Positions 24,670-37,997 of a stretch of 64,000 nucleotides of DNA are shown piece by piece. The position numbers and the translations under genes were made by a program. This DNA is from Mercenaria mercenaria (lineage: Eukaryota; Mollusca; Bivalvia; Venerida; Veneridae), in contig NC_069371.1 of the NCBI RefSeq assembly GCF_021730395.1, positions 76,600,001 to 76,664,000 on the forward strand, in the 5' to 3' direction. Under the pieces are notes generated by a model. That model ran no database searches. It worked only from the letters and a program-made list of their open reading frames with translations, and was not told the DNA's origin. Every line of letters starts with the position of its first letter. Position 1 is the first letter of the stretch.

Positions 24670-26094
24670 GCTTAGGTTTGATATACTAGTGGAAAGGGTT
24701 TACATTTGAAATGATAGCCTGACACTTACATGTGTCGTTTCATTCTACGATAACGAAAGAAATAAACTAAATTTATTTTGATGGGGCCAAAACAGCTCTA
24801 CAGTCAAAGATCAGCTGGGAAGCTAGAGTCTTTCATCACAATCAAAAGCTAGAAACCGCAGTATGACCACAATTATGTCGGTCCGACTCTCACCCCGACC
24901 CTCCTTAGCCCCAAACTCCCTAGCTCCACAGTCCTTATCCGGGATGCAAAAAAAAAATGCTCTAGACTAAAATGTCTGATTTTAGTGACAGCCCGTTTAC
25001 CACTTTAAACCTCGATCATCCCTGCTAACATACAGTCAATGTTTTTGAAAGGCTTAGTCGTAACCTCTGTCCCCTTCATGACAACAAACTAGCAAAGTCA
25101 CGAATGTCTTTAAATTTATCCTTTTGTATCACTGTTATTCTATTTCGCTGTCTGGTTGCAGAAAATTACACTGTTGCTACAACGGCAACTTTCACAAAAC
25201 TTAAACACAGTCCATAACTTTAAACACAGATAAGACATGTGCAAATACGCATGTTCGACATAAATGGGTTTTGGGTCACACCGAGCCATTAGTATAATCC
25301 TGCAAATCTTTCTTTGAGAAATGTCACTCACCCCTACTTTTCAATTTTTAAGGCAAATGTATGAACGTCTCAACTCCCAAATGTTGATTTTCCAAATCCA
25401 GTCCAGATAACATACCTCATTAAAGAAGAATTAATCTAAATGTTATCATGAATTTGTGACAAGTGTTTGTGCCATTGTAGGGCAAACCCAAAATTTATAA
25501 ACATGCAGGGCGTGAAATATGTCTCACCTTTAATAAACTTTCTTAAAGACAATATCTTTAATCTTAATTTATTTTCTATATTTGTTGGAAGTTGAACTAG
25601 CCAACTCCCATGAAATTACATTTTTTTGTGCGATAAGCTTCCGTGTATTATCAGATACTAAGCACGAGCTGACATTCTGAGCACGGTCAAGTCTGCTTCC
25701 CTGTTCTACGGAAGTTTGCAGGGGGACCAGTGTATAGCAAAGCTCTTCCGGGGTGAATTGCGCTACCTCGCATGGGCGAACTGCGAGGTGACCTGCTCAG
25801 AAAAATGTCGTTATTCATTATGCTGGTCATTTGCAATAAATAGTATAATAAATTTTAGACAACTTAAGACAACTTAAAACAAAAAGGTGGACGCTCTTTA
25901 ATTTCAGATACTCTATATATAGTTACACGTAAGAACTGAGATAAGGCATGAAGTAGGGAAATAAGAATATATAAGAGAATATTACAAAGGCAACGCCACT
26001 AAATGCAATTTAGTTGATACTAATTTATACTAAGCATGTTCTACAACTTATATTAATTACTATCGACGGAATCCATCGCCACGTTGGTATAAGA
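24670..26094. other. Unique DNA with one small hairpin
   Basis: ACCTCGCA and TGCGAGGT (25765-25789) form an 8-bp perfect stem with a 9-base loop. Otherwise nothing was recognised. Confidence 0.5.
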
Positions 26095-26240
26095 GAAGAG
26101 AAGCCAGGTTCTCTCTTAGCAAGGGAGCTACTGGTACCATTTTCCACGTCTTTGGTATGACGGGGCCGGGGATAGAACCCACGAACTCAACTCCCGCACT
26201 CGAAGCGGACGGTCTACCGCTAAGCTATCGGGTCGGTTTG
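26095..26240 (-). mobile_element. tRNA-derived SINE (TACCAAA family), copy 2, partial
   Basis: On the minus strand the A-box region TAGCTTAGCGGTAGACCG, a GTCCGCTTCGAGTGCGGGAG segment, a B-box-like GGTTCTATCCCC and GTCATACCAAAGACG occur in order. The body is truncated after AGCTCCCTTGCTAAGAG. Confidence 0.72.
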
Positions 26241-26337
26241 CAATTTAGTCAAAAATGAATGAAAGACAATGTGTACAATTTGTTAGCAGATATAAACAGA
26301 CTTGATAGAACTTTCAGTACCCGAGAACACATGATTG

Positions 26338-26369
26338 GAGGGGGGTGGGGGGGGGGGGGTGGGTGGGAA
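26338..26369 (+). repeat. G-rich run
   Basis: Contains GGAGGGGGGTGGGGG, a longer G run and GGGTGGGTGGG. It can form a G-quadruplex on the plus strand. Confidence 0.7.
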
Positions 26370-26651
26370 ATAAACAATGTGCACTTATGTAATTATATTT
26401 AGGATACAAACCAGAATGCACAAACCGGCAAAATGGAAACAGAATAATAATAGCATTCAATACAATTCATGCGGAGTTGAATTGCATGGTATATCCGTAC
26501 AGACGGACACAACATCAAACTGACAACATAAATTATAAACTGTGAACATCTACGTAAAAGGTTTTGGTCATTTCTAGAAACGATTTCATATTTCAATGAA
26601 AACAGTCAAGTCCTCCTGTCTGTAAGTTGATCCAGACCGTGGTTGTCTACG

Positions 26652-28566
26652 CTGCCCAGCACGCAAGCCTATATGGGGCCCATATGGGTTATATCTGGGC
26701 AATTGTACCATACAGGTCCCATATGGGACACATATTGTAAGTATTTGCCCACATCGGACCCATATGGAACCCATATACAATGTCTTATTGATGTGATAAA
26801 CCAATGTATTCATTTTGAGTTTATAAGTTGTGTCACTAGTATAGAAATTCGTTTTTATATGTTTTCTTCGAATGTTTGTTCATTTTCTTTGGTCTCAAAA
26901 GAAACATATTACCCAGAATGGTCCCATATTGTAAGTATTTGTCCACATGGGACCCATATGGGACCCATATACAATGTCTCAGTGAAGTCCTAACATATCA
27001 ACGTCTTGATTTCTAGTCAATAAGTGTTGTCACTTGTATAAACAATTTTTTTCTATGTTTTATACGAATTTAGATACGTTTCTTTGGTCTCAAAAAATAC
27101 GTTTCCCAGAAGGGTCCAATATGTGTCCCATATTTCCTTTCGTGACCGTTCGGACACTGTTTATATTTATAATTTTGTTTTTTTTATTTATTTATTTTAG
27201 TTTAAACATATTTTATTTCAGTAATACATGAAACATTTACAGAACAATTAATTAAGGAATTGGACAGAAAGCTATATCAGCTTACGGTTGTCCTCTCCTT
27301 ATTGGTACAATTACATATTTTTTCATGGCATAACTGATTGTACATGAATACAGTAATATCTTAAAGAAGAAAAAAACAAAAAGACAATGACATATTTCAA
27401 CAAAACAGTATTGATTTGCATATCTGAAATAAATAATATTGTTACGTAAGATTCATTAAGATGTAAGAGTCTTGAAGCAATGCATATAATAGAAACATTT
27501 TGAAAAAAAGTTGTGAATTAACATTAACGATTTATTTATTTTGTATAAGTGCAAAAATATTGTAACGATTTGACAATCATATGTTAACTTGTTATTGCAT
27601 ACACAGAATTTAACAATAAAGGAACTTTGAAAAAAAAAAAAAAACGAAATCTCGCAAGATTATTTGAATCGGGAGGATAACGTCCATAACGGCAACATAG
27701 TTGTATTGTTGATAGATATATCATTTCAGCAAGGACCTTTTGCAGTTCGTAAACAGGTAAGAGTTTAAACAATTATAAATAGCTAAAAAAGTGTTTTTGT
27801 TTAAATTGTAGGAAACAACCTTGATAAATACACTGAAAAATTGTTATTCATGAGTTCTCAAGACCCTTGTGGGCAAGCCTATATGGGACCCTTATGGGCT
27901 ATATCTGGGCTTGGCCTGGACAAATGTACCACGTACATGTATGTCCAAAGTCTAAAGAGCATTTCATTATACTTTCATGACATGTTAATGTCCTTTTTTT
28001 CTTGTTCTGTACAAATCTATCTCTCAGATGCGTACTTGGTTATCTTTCTAATCTTGTAGATTTGTCATTTATTTTCTTAGATACATGTAAAGTGCTTGCA
28101 AATATATCATGATATTTGGCAAGTAGTCATAACTTTATGGTCATGTGCTCAGACTGACATTACTTTTTCCCAGAATGCCTTTACAAAGAATATGTGATGA
28201 AGTGTCTTCGAAGTAAATCAGATCAAGAGAATAAAACCGTCCATAATGGTACGGAAACAACTACATCTACAATGTTCCGGAACCTATCATTATCGACAGC
28301 CCATAAGGGACCCATAAGTAACCCAGTTCCAAACACTACCAGGGACCCATATAGATAGCCCATGTGGGGCCCATATAGATTGCCCATATAGGTCTTATGT
28401 GGGTCCCATATCAGACCCATATGGGTCCCATATTGTAGCCCATGTGGGACCCATGCCAATCCCGTTTGCAAATCCCATGTGGGCCCCATATGGGCAGACC
28501 ATGCGAGCCGTATATAGGAAACAATAAGGGGCGCATATGGGTCCCATATATTTTGCTAGCTGGGTG
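26652..28566 (+). mobile_element. DNA element complex built of CCCATATGGG motifs
   Basis: The left end CCCAGCACGCAAGCCTATATGG and the right end (minus strand CCCAGCTAGCAAAATATATG) are inverted repeats over about 30 bp. The interior has more than a dozen CCCATATGGG-like palindromes, dense at 26670-26980 and 28290-28550. A ~205-bp tandem pair lies at about 26716 and 26922. A second left-end-like sequence (GCAAGCCTATATGGGACCC) lies at 27873, so a ~0.7-kb element may sit next to or within a longer one. Open frames here follow from the repeat. Confidence 0.65.
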
Positions 28567-30226
28567 ATTTTTCTTTTTGAGTATTTTTTATATCTTATTT
28601 TATTATATTATCATTATTCCTGTCTGGCTGATACCAGCAGAAAACAATTATTTTTACATGCTTTCACCAGTTAGCAAAAACTTTAGTCCACTAAACTAAC
28701 TTTTTTTAAGTCGTTCACATTCATAATTGTTAAATCAGTTCGTCCCCAATTATACCTGATTCATTAATTTGTATTCTGTTAAAAGCAGCCTGTACAACAC
28801 TGTATAGATCTACATCAATTTGAAATATGAAGAAAACTGAAACCATTTCAATGCTTACAGTTTATTTTCGACGCAACCGTTCCATTTAATTTACTAATGT
28901 TTATGACAAGAGCAGTTAGATAATTGCACGTGCTTGATTTCCAATCACATCTCTAATTTATATCCTCAAAACATCATCAGTTAAAGAGATGCTGTAAAAT
29001 AATAATATTTCACAGTAGTGAATAGTGTATTCCAACATCAGTGTAAATGCGTGCAACCTTTGACTTTGCTAATTTTTCCAGTGAATCTGTTATAATGCTT
29101 GTAAGATTATAAAGACGGTACAGTAACTAAAATGTTACCCGGTCTTAGTGTAGAAATCAAGCTCAATCAGACAGAAAGGCCATTCGAAAGATTTGCTCGT
29201 GTAAAGTACATTCCTCATTAACAAATTTATCTGCGTTTTGCCCAACCCCTATGATCAGTGGAGGAAATAGTTAATTTCCAAATGGTTCTGTTCGTACCTT
29301 TATCTGTAGCACTAAATCTTTTTCCCAGTAGTTAAAGCAGTCGTTTTAAAACATTATGAATCAATGAAATTTAAAATCCGACGTTCATAAGTGAAAGACA
29401 TTTCCAGTTTTACCCGCACAACGTTACGCGCACTGGGCAGCGTCAAAAGAAAAAAATATGACGTCATAGATTCAAATTATTTCGCATTCATGAGTTGTTC
29501 CGCGACAGGAAAATTATAAAATAAGAACCACACTCTTTGAATCAGAGAAAGATTCAAATATAACCCAACGTTATACTTGAACAAAAAAAAAATAATTCAA
29601 CTCCTTGCATAACAAGAGAAACACAAGCGCCACAAATATTTATTGTGGAAATACTATTAAGCGATGCTATTTCAAAGATCACTTTTTTTTCTTCTCTAAA
29701 TCACATTATTTCGGGACAAATCATTTTTACAATAATCAGGTGACTTCTATTTAATTAATTCTATAAGAAGATCTTTTGTAAATACAGACTGCAACTAAGC
29801 AAAGTAATAACAGACTCGGTTGCTCCATCCTTAAATATCAATAAAATCACATAAATCTTCTATTATTTCTCCCACAGGAGAGTATCAACTTGCACATGCA
29901 TATTCTAAAATAGGCGGTTCTCTACAGGCACAGGCTGATTATTCCATGTTCGCAGACCAGTACTTTCAACCTTTCAGCTATGTTAGTTCACCACGATTCA
30001 TCCGTGGGAGTTATTGGAATTTCTCTTCTGAGTACGCTTACCCCTCCACAACCACACACACAAACACCATTTTTACAGTCGTACTTCCTTATGGTATTTT
30101 CTCCTAACTTTTATCATTCCAGTCATTGAAATATCTTTTTTTTTTGCATTAGCATATTGCCACAGAGAGAGGATTTTCCCTTTTTGAGTATTTTTTTTTT
30201 ATTTCTAGCGCAGGCAGATTCTCGTT
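28567..30226. other. Unique AT-rich DNA, nothing recognised
   Basis: No long frames, RNA genes or repeats were seen. Confidence 0.6.
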
Positions 30227-30680
30227 TTGGAGCATTTACCCAGTAATTTTCCAATGGTAGTATTTTCCAGCCTGTTTCTTTGGTGGATTTTCCAATGGGA
30301 AGGATTTTCTATTTTCCAATGGGAAGGATTTTCCAATGGGATACTTTCCCGTTTTTCCCAATACTTGCTTCGTGGCAATTTTCTATTTCTGGCATTGATC
30401 CATCAAGGTAGTACTTACTAGCAGTTTCTCCCGTGGAAGTGTTTCAACTTCTCATACGGGATAATTACCACATTGTCCTCAGTGGTATATATTCCTTCGT
30501 GGAAAAAATACCGCTTCAAGAGCTTTCAAAATCCCATTGCTGAATTCTCCCTTTGAATCACTTCCCGTCTTCTCGCACTGGTGGATTTTCCAGTGTTTAA
30601 TTGTAGCCTTTTCCCATTTCCTGTTAAGTCAGATTTGGCCGTGGGAATGTTTTCCCATTCCTCCTTGCACCGGAGGATTA
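30227..30680 (+). repeat. Degenerate TTTTCC/AATGGGAA repeat tract
   Basis: The motif GGATTTTCCAATGGGA recurs perfectly three times near 30289-30345. More diverged TTTCCCATT or GGATTTTCC pieces continue on both sides. Confidence 0.6.
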
Positions 30681-31959
30681 TCATACGCCAAAATCGTCAC
30701 AGATAGTTTCGTCCACTGTAAAATCTGCTACAGTCTCGTTACTGGATCCCACCACAGCTGCCTCATCTCACAAACACCACTGAATTAGTTCCAGCTGTTG
30801 TATTGACCTAGAGAATTCTTAAATGTCAAATGATAGTCTTTCCCATTTCTTATTGGCAGGTTCTTCGAGTACTGGCATTAAATCTTGAACATTCTGTATT
30901 TTTAGAAAACGTTTCTTTTTACTAGAAGGTTTTAAAATTTGGACGTCTTCACATTGGTTTTATATATGCTAGTAAGAGTTATACTCCTGCATGACAACAT
31001 TCTAAAATACAACTGGAGATACCATTAATTTTGTAGGTTTTCCCTGTAAGAATCGTTTTCACTGCCTATGACATTTTTCATTAAAATATAATTATTATCA
31101 AAGTTAAAGATTTATTTGAGGCTTATATACAAATGTGATTTTTTCCACGAGTGATATGTAACAGTGTACGATTCCCTTTTGTGACAGATATGAGTATGCT
31201 GAATTATCGTGTTTCTTTATTGTAGATTGCCATTGATTTCTTTGGTTTTTGTTCACTTATATGGTAAAAGCATATGCAGTTGTTTTGTACATGTATGCGC
31301 ACTTAAAACCAACAAAGACACACTTAGAAGAAAATATGGCAATGTCAAACAGGTAGAGTGGAAAGCACAGATATGTCAAAAATGTGTCTTTGTTAATTGC
31401 AACAACCGACCCATATCTGACACTTTCTTAACTTTTATTCTCTATAATTTGTCATGAGGGATAATAACCATGAAATATGGATATAGGTGGAGATCAGATA
31501 AAAAGTGTACTAATGCCACAGAAGGTTTGCTATTATGTTATCATACGGTATGTCAGAGAAAATTAGAGACGATACGTTTTTGGCTGTTAATCAGTGAGAT
31601 TGAACACGAGATTTTGGTTAATCTGCAAGATGTGTATCAGTGAAACCGAAGGACTTGGGTTGTGATTCGGCCTTTCAATGTATGACACTAGTCATGAAGC
31701 GTTATTTATGGGTGCGTTGCGCAAAAAGATAGAATTACTACAATTATTAATGGTGAAAAGGGAAAAGGTCGAACTGGGTACAATCACAAGTTTTGAAACA
31801 AGAGATCCACTGTGCAAGATTAACAGCCATACTTTAAAGGGAACGTGTCGGATAACTAGGTGCTAAATTTTTGTGGATCTTTCCTTTTAAGAGTCAAGGT
31901 TTATGAATTGATGATAGACCTCAGTTATATACTTATTTTGCTAAATACTTAAACAATCT
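30681..31959. other. Unique DNA, nothing recognised
   Basis: Short frames only. Confidence 0.6.
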
Positions 31960-32145
31960 TTGATGGGTTTAACGTCACACCGATACAATTATATTATATG
32001 GTGACTTACCAGCATTTGATTGTCGAGGAAGACCCCAAAATACCCTATTCGGCATTATTGCAGATAGGGGCCAGCGCCTGCATAAAACCATCGGCTCTTC
32101 CCACGCCAGTTACTTGGCTTGCTTCCTTACATGAAATTCAATATA
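31960..32145 (-). mobile_element. Head-truncated relative of the SINE at 50070
   Basis: It keeps the GATGGGTTTAACGTCACACC tail end, the GAGGAAGACCCCAAA segment and the central-domain remnant CCAGTTACTTGGCTTGCTTCC. The tRNA-like head is missing. Confidence 0.65.
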
Positions 32146-32506
32146 TATCTGAAAAAGAAAATTGCTCCTTTATCAATACAGGCTTTACTTTAAGAAAATA
32201 GTACGTTAAAATACAACTAGCTGATAACTAAATGCATGCAATTTGTCAAAGTATCTTTTTACCACTGTCCTTCAAAAACAGGGACTTATAAATTAACTTC
32301 AACTCTCATACCTTCTAAAACATGACTCAATTTATGCAAAAATTACACATAATTACATTTTTAGAATTGTTGGTGTATTATTTAAATGTACCAAGTTGTC
32401 AAAGATTTTGACAAATTCGGTCAGAGGCAGTAGGCTTTAACTTGGCTGCAGAAGGACGCGTGTCACGATTTTGTAGTTGCATACATTTCTGCAAAAAAGA
32501 GCAAAT

Positions 32507-32740
32507 GAGCCGAGCCATGAGAAAACAAACATAATGGGTTTGCGACCAGCATGGATCCAGACCAGCCTGCGCATCCGCGCAATCTGGCCAGGATCCATGC
32601 TGTTCGCTTTCAAAGCCCATGCAATTAGAGAAACCGTTAGCGAACAGCATGGATCCTGACCAGACTGCGCGGATGCGCAGGCTGATCTGGATCCATGCTG
32701 GTCGCAAACCAACTATGTTGGTTTCCTCATGGCGCAGCTC
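32507..32740 (+). mobile_element. Palindromic MITE, GAGCC family, copy 3
   Basis: The 234-bp copy has an AAAT target duplication (32503-32506 and 32741-32744). Both internal palindromic cores are present, with a few substitutions in the terminal repeats. Confidence 0.9.
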
Positions 32741-32744
32741 AAAT

Positions 32745-34627
32745 AATGAATGTGACTAACGGTATAAACCAGTAAAATACGACCCTTAATATTTACGAGA
32801 ATGGTATTTTAAAGACAAAAAGTCCAATTTGTTTTTCTTCTTTTTCAGTCCGCCTTGATAAACATTGCTTGTAAGGTAACGCTGATTTAGATAATATGTT
32901 TACCAGAAGTTCACTTGAATGCAATTAAAGAATTATAATGGATTGAAAAGGAGTTCTCAACTTGAATTAGCAAAGCGGAGGAATATCAATACAAATCACT
33001 TTAGTTCGATTCCCTCCAAAATTTAATTCTCTTTGACATGCCTAGTTTTAAACATTGACAGTTTTAAGGAAATCCACCACTGTTTTCATAATGACCTTAT
33101 AACAAATACAAGATGTTGAGCCGGGTGCTATTACAACAGACTGAGGGTCTACCACAAGGGCATTGCGAAAACTCTTGTTATTGATAATTTCATTACATGC
33201 ACACTATAAAATATTTAAAACTAGGTAAACATCAACTGCCTGGAAACATGTACGTAGCTTCGGTATTTGGTATGTAAAGGCGAATGTAAGATTTTTAGCT
33301 TTTAGCGTCGCAAGTAATCAAAAGAGCTACAGAAGACTGGTGTCAGTAACAGACACTTGCCCTGGCTTATTTACCTTCCAATTCTACCCTTTTAATTCTG
33401 AGTGCCAAGCAAGGGAGCTATCAGTACTATCTTTGCATCTGTGGTATGACAGGGTCAGGAATCGAACGTCTCGTACTCAAAGCGGACACTTTACCATCGA
33501 GCTATTGAGGCGGTGCCGTAATATTTACACGTCTTGTGGGAAAAAGCCGTGTTAGACCGGGCATTGTGTAGTATTATCCAGGTGATTCTCGTAATGTCCG
33601 TAAATGTAAAATAATAATCCTGCTGATAATATAGTGCACGGGCTTTAATGACCGTAATAGGGTCTACTTGCTGTAATCATGTAATAGTTTATAACATTTA
33701 CGTAAATAACATACACTTACTTAGTTGCTTGCTAGTCAATAGTCAAAACTGTTTATCATACACTTACTGAATAGATTGCCAGTTCATATTTTTCTTCAAA
33801 TTTTTAACTTTTACCCTTGAATATAGACCGGTCATATAGGGGCCTACTATTGACCGGTGCTTTACATGACTATATGATAATGATGGAGTTTGCTGTTATT
33901 ATTTCATAAAACTGACTTTTTATATACAAGCTACTACAAAAGGAACTTATATTCTGTTAAATAAAAACTTTCATATATCTAAATATAAAGTTTTGATTTT
34001 GGTTTATATGTAAAACATCAAGATAGATTGATGATCAAAAACGCTTTCAATTTCATCGTTCCTTACCACACAAGAGAGGCACTATTTCCCAAAGAGAGGC
34101 ACTATTTCCCAGAAAGATCTGATTAAATCAGTACAGAAAACAAATCTAAAGGCTGATGTTCAAGGTTCAACGACGTCATTGTTATTTTTTTATTCTTGGC
34201 AAAAATATGTTACATACTCCAGTCCAATTAACTAATCAGCAAGCCTGTCTCGTAAAATCTCTGACTCTGATGCATTTTCAAATTCTATGGAATAGACAGG
34301 CGAGATTAAAATCACTAAAATTCTGGCTGTGCGCAAATAATTGTTGTCATTCTTCCTTCATCCAAATCTATTATAATGAAGACTTATGGACGCGTATGTT
34401 CCGACAAAGAGGTTTACACCGTAATACAAGGAGACAGAAAATAGCAGTGCGATATTCCGATTTCTTATCTACCCCTCCAATCGACGTATGGATGGATGAG
34501 TTGTGTCGGTAACGACTGAGAAATATATTCGTTCGGTCATGGCAATTATCTACGGAATTTTGCGCACGTAATTTTGAATATTTCCTTATTGCGTTTCTTC
34601 TGTGTCCATTCCAGAGAATTTCTCATA
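32745..34627. other. Mostly unique DNA
   Basis: Holds the SINE at 33385-33517 and a 19-bp direct duplication (AGAGAGGCACTATTTCCCA) at about 34075-34111. A 118-codon plus frame (34156-34512) has no recognised domain. Confidence 0.5.
33385..33517 (-). mobile_element. tRNA-derived SINE (TACCAAA family), copy 3, partial
   Basis: The minus strand reads CTCAATAGCTCGATGG, GTCCGCTTTGAGTACGAGAC, a B box close to TTCGATTCCTGACCC, CATACCACAGATG and AGCTCCCTTGCTTGG. This is a diverged copy. Confidence 0.68.
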
Positions 34628-34727
34628 TACTGTAAAGGTCGTTATCATGGAAACAAGTGATATCTAAATTATCTAACTGCCAGAACAAAATCCACCTGAC
34701 AATGCATCTGGCAATGTACCCGACAGT
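34628..34727 (+). repeat. Dispersed ~95-bp repeat, copy 1
   Basis: The segment GTAAAGGTCGTTATCATGGA to CCACCTGACAATGCATC recurs at 35868-35962 in the same orientation with a few changes. CTGGCAATG/CTGACAATA phrases then repeat. Confidence 0.7.
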
Positions 34728-35539
34728 CCGCCTGACAATACATACTGGCATACAACCCGTGTAAGTATACAATAAAAAAAAGGAGAAAAAAAAACATAAT
34801 TCAAAAGTAAATGTCATCGACTGTAGATTGAGTTATATTGGCGGTAGTTTCATTACCGCTATTATTCGCCTACAGAACGACACGTGAATTTAAAACTCTC
34901 GGGAATAATTAGCTGTGTTATATATAAAAGTAAGTTCGAATCGCGTGTTCTTGTCACCACGAAAACGTCGAATGTCTGTTTAAGAGTTAGGTCCATGTTT
35001 CGGAGAAAAAAGTTCGAACATCACCAAATCATAGAAAGACAGCATTGTTTTACATAAAAATTACATAGCACATAAAACATGTATATTATTCTGCAAAACC
35101 ATTGTCAATTTACTCACATATATATTGAATTCCGTAAAGGGACTGCACGAAGGGACCACTTTTCTGGACAGTTCAACGCCTTTAAAAAAAGCTGTTACAT
35201 GTCTTCATTTTGATGCATTTGCAACAGTGTACCAGTGTTTAAACTTTACATAACTGTGTAAAATAACGTTTTTGACAGTTGTTTACATTTATTTCTTTAC
35301 AAATGGCATTCTTTTTTTAAAGGGGAACAAATCCTTTAGAATATTTTAGTGTCCAATTCTATGGGACAGAACAGTAAAACATGTATTGGACAGATAAGTC
35401 GTTTGTCAAGATGTTGTTCGTTTACTACAAAATTATGTTGTTTTGTGATGTACTGCTAAACCTAAATCGCGAAATAAACGTACGGGAAAATTATCTAATC
35501 TACAATGATCAGGAAGCTATTTGTACTAACAAAATTGCT

Positions 35540-35612
35540 TGACCACGACGAGACTCGAACTCGCAATCTTCTGATTCGAAGTCAGACGCCTTATCCATTA
35601 GGCCACGCGGCC
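35540..35612 (-). tRNA. tRNA-Arg (anticodon TCG)
   Basis: The 73-nt minus-strand gene folds as a full cloverleaf. The seven-pair acceptor stem is GGCCGCG with CGTGGTC, with two G-U pairs. The D arm is GCC/GGC, the anticodon arm is TCTGA-CTTCGAA-TCAGA giving TCG, and the T arm is GCGAG-TTCGAGT-CTCGT. The A box and the B box (GTTCGAGTC) are intact. A TTTT run follows on the minus strand as pol III terminator. The discriminator base is A. No intron is present. It reads CGA arginine codons and looks functional. Confidence 0.95.
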
Positions 35613-35867
35613 AGTTGGTACCAAACCTGCTAAAGAATTGTTTGGATAATAGTAGTCGTAATAAGTAATGATTTAACTTAAAATAATTTATACATAATAT
35701 ACATAAATAAAGTATTATGTGTTTATTTCATGCGAAAGTTTTTTCAAGACGTTTGTGCATCTTCTCTTAATATCTTAATTCAAACATGGGGATGCTTATG
35801 ACAATGCCGACAGGCACACAAAGTCGTCAGTTTACTATAAACATGGGCAGCTAAAGTTGTCCTAAAT

Positions 35868-35962
35868 GTAAAGGTCGTTATCATTGAAACAAGCGATATC
35901 TAAATTGTCTAATTGCCAGAACAAAATGTTATGAAGGAGAACAATTCACCTGACAATGACAG
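35868..35962 (+). repeat. Dispersed ~95-bp repeat, copy 2
   Basis: It matches 34628-34727 over TAAAGGTCGTTATCATTGAA, AGCGATATCTAAATTGTC and CACCTGACAATGACA. It carries a 15-bp insertion in the middle. The minus-strand tRNA-Arg gene lies between the two copies. Confidence 0.7.
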
Positions 35963-36821
35963 AATGCGGCGAGGTTAAGTTGACCGTGCACGCATGACTG
36001 TTTGTCATACTGACTACTGGCAACATTGCGCAAAGACGCCACATAAAACATCAGAAGTCAGGCGTGAAGGTGAAAATGAAGCAGGCCAAATATTCAAGAT
36101 AAAGATATGGAAATAATAAGTGGGTAAATATAAATATTTCTATATTTTTTGGTAGGGTTCTAGAGAATTCGGCGTCTTGAAAGAATAAGTTACCGGAGGT
36201 CCTCTTCTGGAAGAATACTGTCTTCTTCAGCCTCTGGCACCAGCTTTGCCTTGTTATGCAGACAGTGTCCGATTGTAATGTATGCAAAATAATTCAGAGC
36301 TTGACCTTAAATTGAATAATCTGCTCTTGGATAAAGCTACTATTAAATTGTGCAGGAATTTTAGTGGTCCATCGTTCTTTTGTGACCTTAAAACGTCCTC
36401 ACATTTAGTCTAGGTTCATTCTTTGAACAATTTTAGCTGAATTCCCCTTGTTGCCGAATTGTTTCTGACTGTAAATATTTTATTCTTATTGAAATAATGT
36501 CCATTCATGTGTTTGAAAGTATCTATCTTGTCAAAATATTAACGTCTGTTACCTAAGTGATCTCAAGCGGTCTTCATAATCCTGCTGTTGTGTCTCCGAG
36601 GTGAGTGAAGTGGCCTTTTTATGTACATCTTATTTATGATGCCCACCTTCTTGTAAGGGCTCAAAACCAAAGATACAAAAGGTCTGGCCTCTTTCGAGAA
36701 TGCCACATCTATATAATGCAACCCCTTGGACGCAACTCTTCACAATAAAGTATGTTACTATGGCTGTGTAGCTATAGAATATATTCACAGAAAAAGTTAA
36801 CGACAAACCAAAACAGATATG

Positions 36822-37115
36822 GTGGGCCGGTGGTCTAGTGGTAACACCCTTGACTGTCAATTCATAGGTTCGAATCCCGGTCCAGACACTGGAAATTTCT
36901 GAGATGCTCTCGAGTGTCTCCCAACCAACTTAGAGGCCTGTACTCTCACTCTGTCCATCTGGTCAGATCGCTCTGTGTCTGTACTAGTAGAGGATGAATT
37001 TCGCGCCCTGTGTGACTGCGTTTGCTATATGTAAAGCGCTTTTAAGCGTGTATATCTTGAAAAGGGCGCTATATAAATCTGGTATAATAATAAAATAATA
37101 ATAATAATAATAATA
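36822..37115 (+). mobile_element. tRNA-derived SINE with an AAGGGCGCTATATAAAT tail
   Basis: The head GGGCCGGTGGTCTAGTGGT has an A box and GGTTCGAATCCCGG a B box. The body ends in GTAAAGCGCTTTTAAGCGTG and AAAAGGGCGCTATATAAATC, then an ATA-rich microsatellite (ATAATAATAATAA). Tails of this form are shared with L2-type LINEs and occur in V-SINE-like families, so mobilisation by an L2 partner is inferred. It is the most complete SINE in the window. Confidence 0.82.
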
Positions 37116-37997
37116 TAATATGCATGCAATGAGGACAACAGGACCTCATAAAGCAGCTCAGTGGGACGCCTGGTTAGCATATACAAATCGTTTCAAACAT
37201 ACTGGCGTACATATTTCCTTTCTTCTTTCTTGTAGAGACCTATAATATTTGCTGAAATTTGGTCCATTCGAATTTCAAATATTTATAAACTAGTTTTAAA
37301 GATTAAGTATACTGGCAAACACAGTACATTTTATATTCACTCAGACTTGTAGAACTAATATCATCAGACTTTGTTTTCTAATTTCTCATTTTCTTGTTTT
37401 CTCTCTTTTAATAGCACCTTCACAATTATTGATTAACTGTTATAACAGCGTTATGCTTTAGGGGTGACGTCGCGGCGGGGTCGATCGTCCAAATATTAAA
37501 AAAGAAAAAAATAACGGCGGAGAATTATTCTAGCCAAAAATGTTGCATGCAAATTGTAACGCCGAAAGTGGCAAATAAGAACCAGCGGTTTCCTATGCAA
37601 CTGTTAATCACAACATCAAAAAGTAGTTCTCAGTAAAGCATCGTCATGGAATAAGTGAATATACACGAAAGTTTCTTACGTTTTCTTTCACGGAACTATA
37701 TACAACTACTTGTAGGTTGTTACAAGCTTAGAATATACTTTAACAAACTCCGCGCAGGGATACTGTTTATATTTTACTGGCCTTCATCAAGTTCATGCGA
37801 CGCTCCACCTGTCGACAGAACGTAAGCAGTGACAGAAGCAATACATCACCCTATATTCGCTAGATTCTTTGATCCTATCAGGACAAATAGAAAACGTTTC
37901 ATTGTGTACTTTATAAAAAATAGACAACGTGCCTGTAAATGCAACGTCTGTCTGTTTTCAACGTTGACACGGTATGTCGATGTTTGGCAAGCATGGT
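37116..37997. other. Unique DNA, nothing recognised
   Basis: No coding or RNA signal seen before the minisatellite. Confidence 0.6.

Noticed and set aside
26643-28489. Open frames within the CCCATATGGG region (116 and 88 codons)
   Set aside because: They arise from the palindromic repeats, which are open in several frames on both strands.
34156-34512. 118-codon plus frame
   Set aside because: No family features, no conserved motifs and no splice context.
36823-36893. Possible tRNA gene on the plus strand
   Set aside because: The cloverleaf is incomplete and the sequence continues into a SINE body with an L2-type tail and ATA microsatellite.
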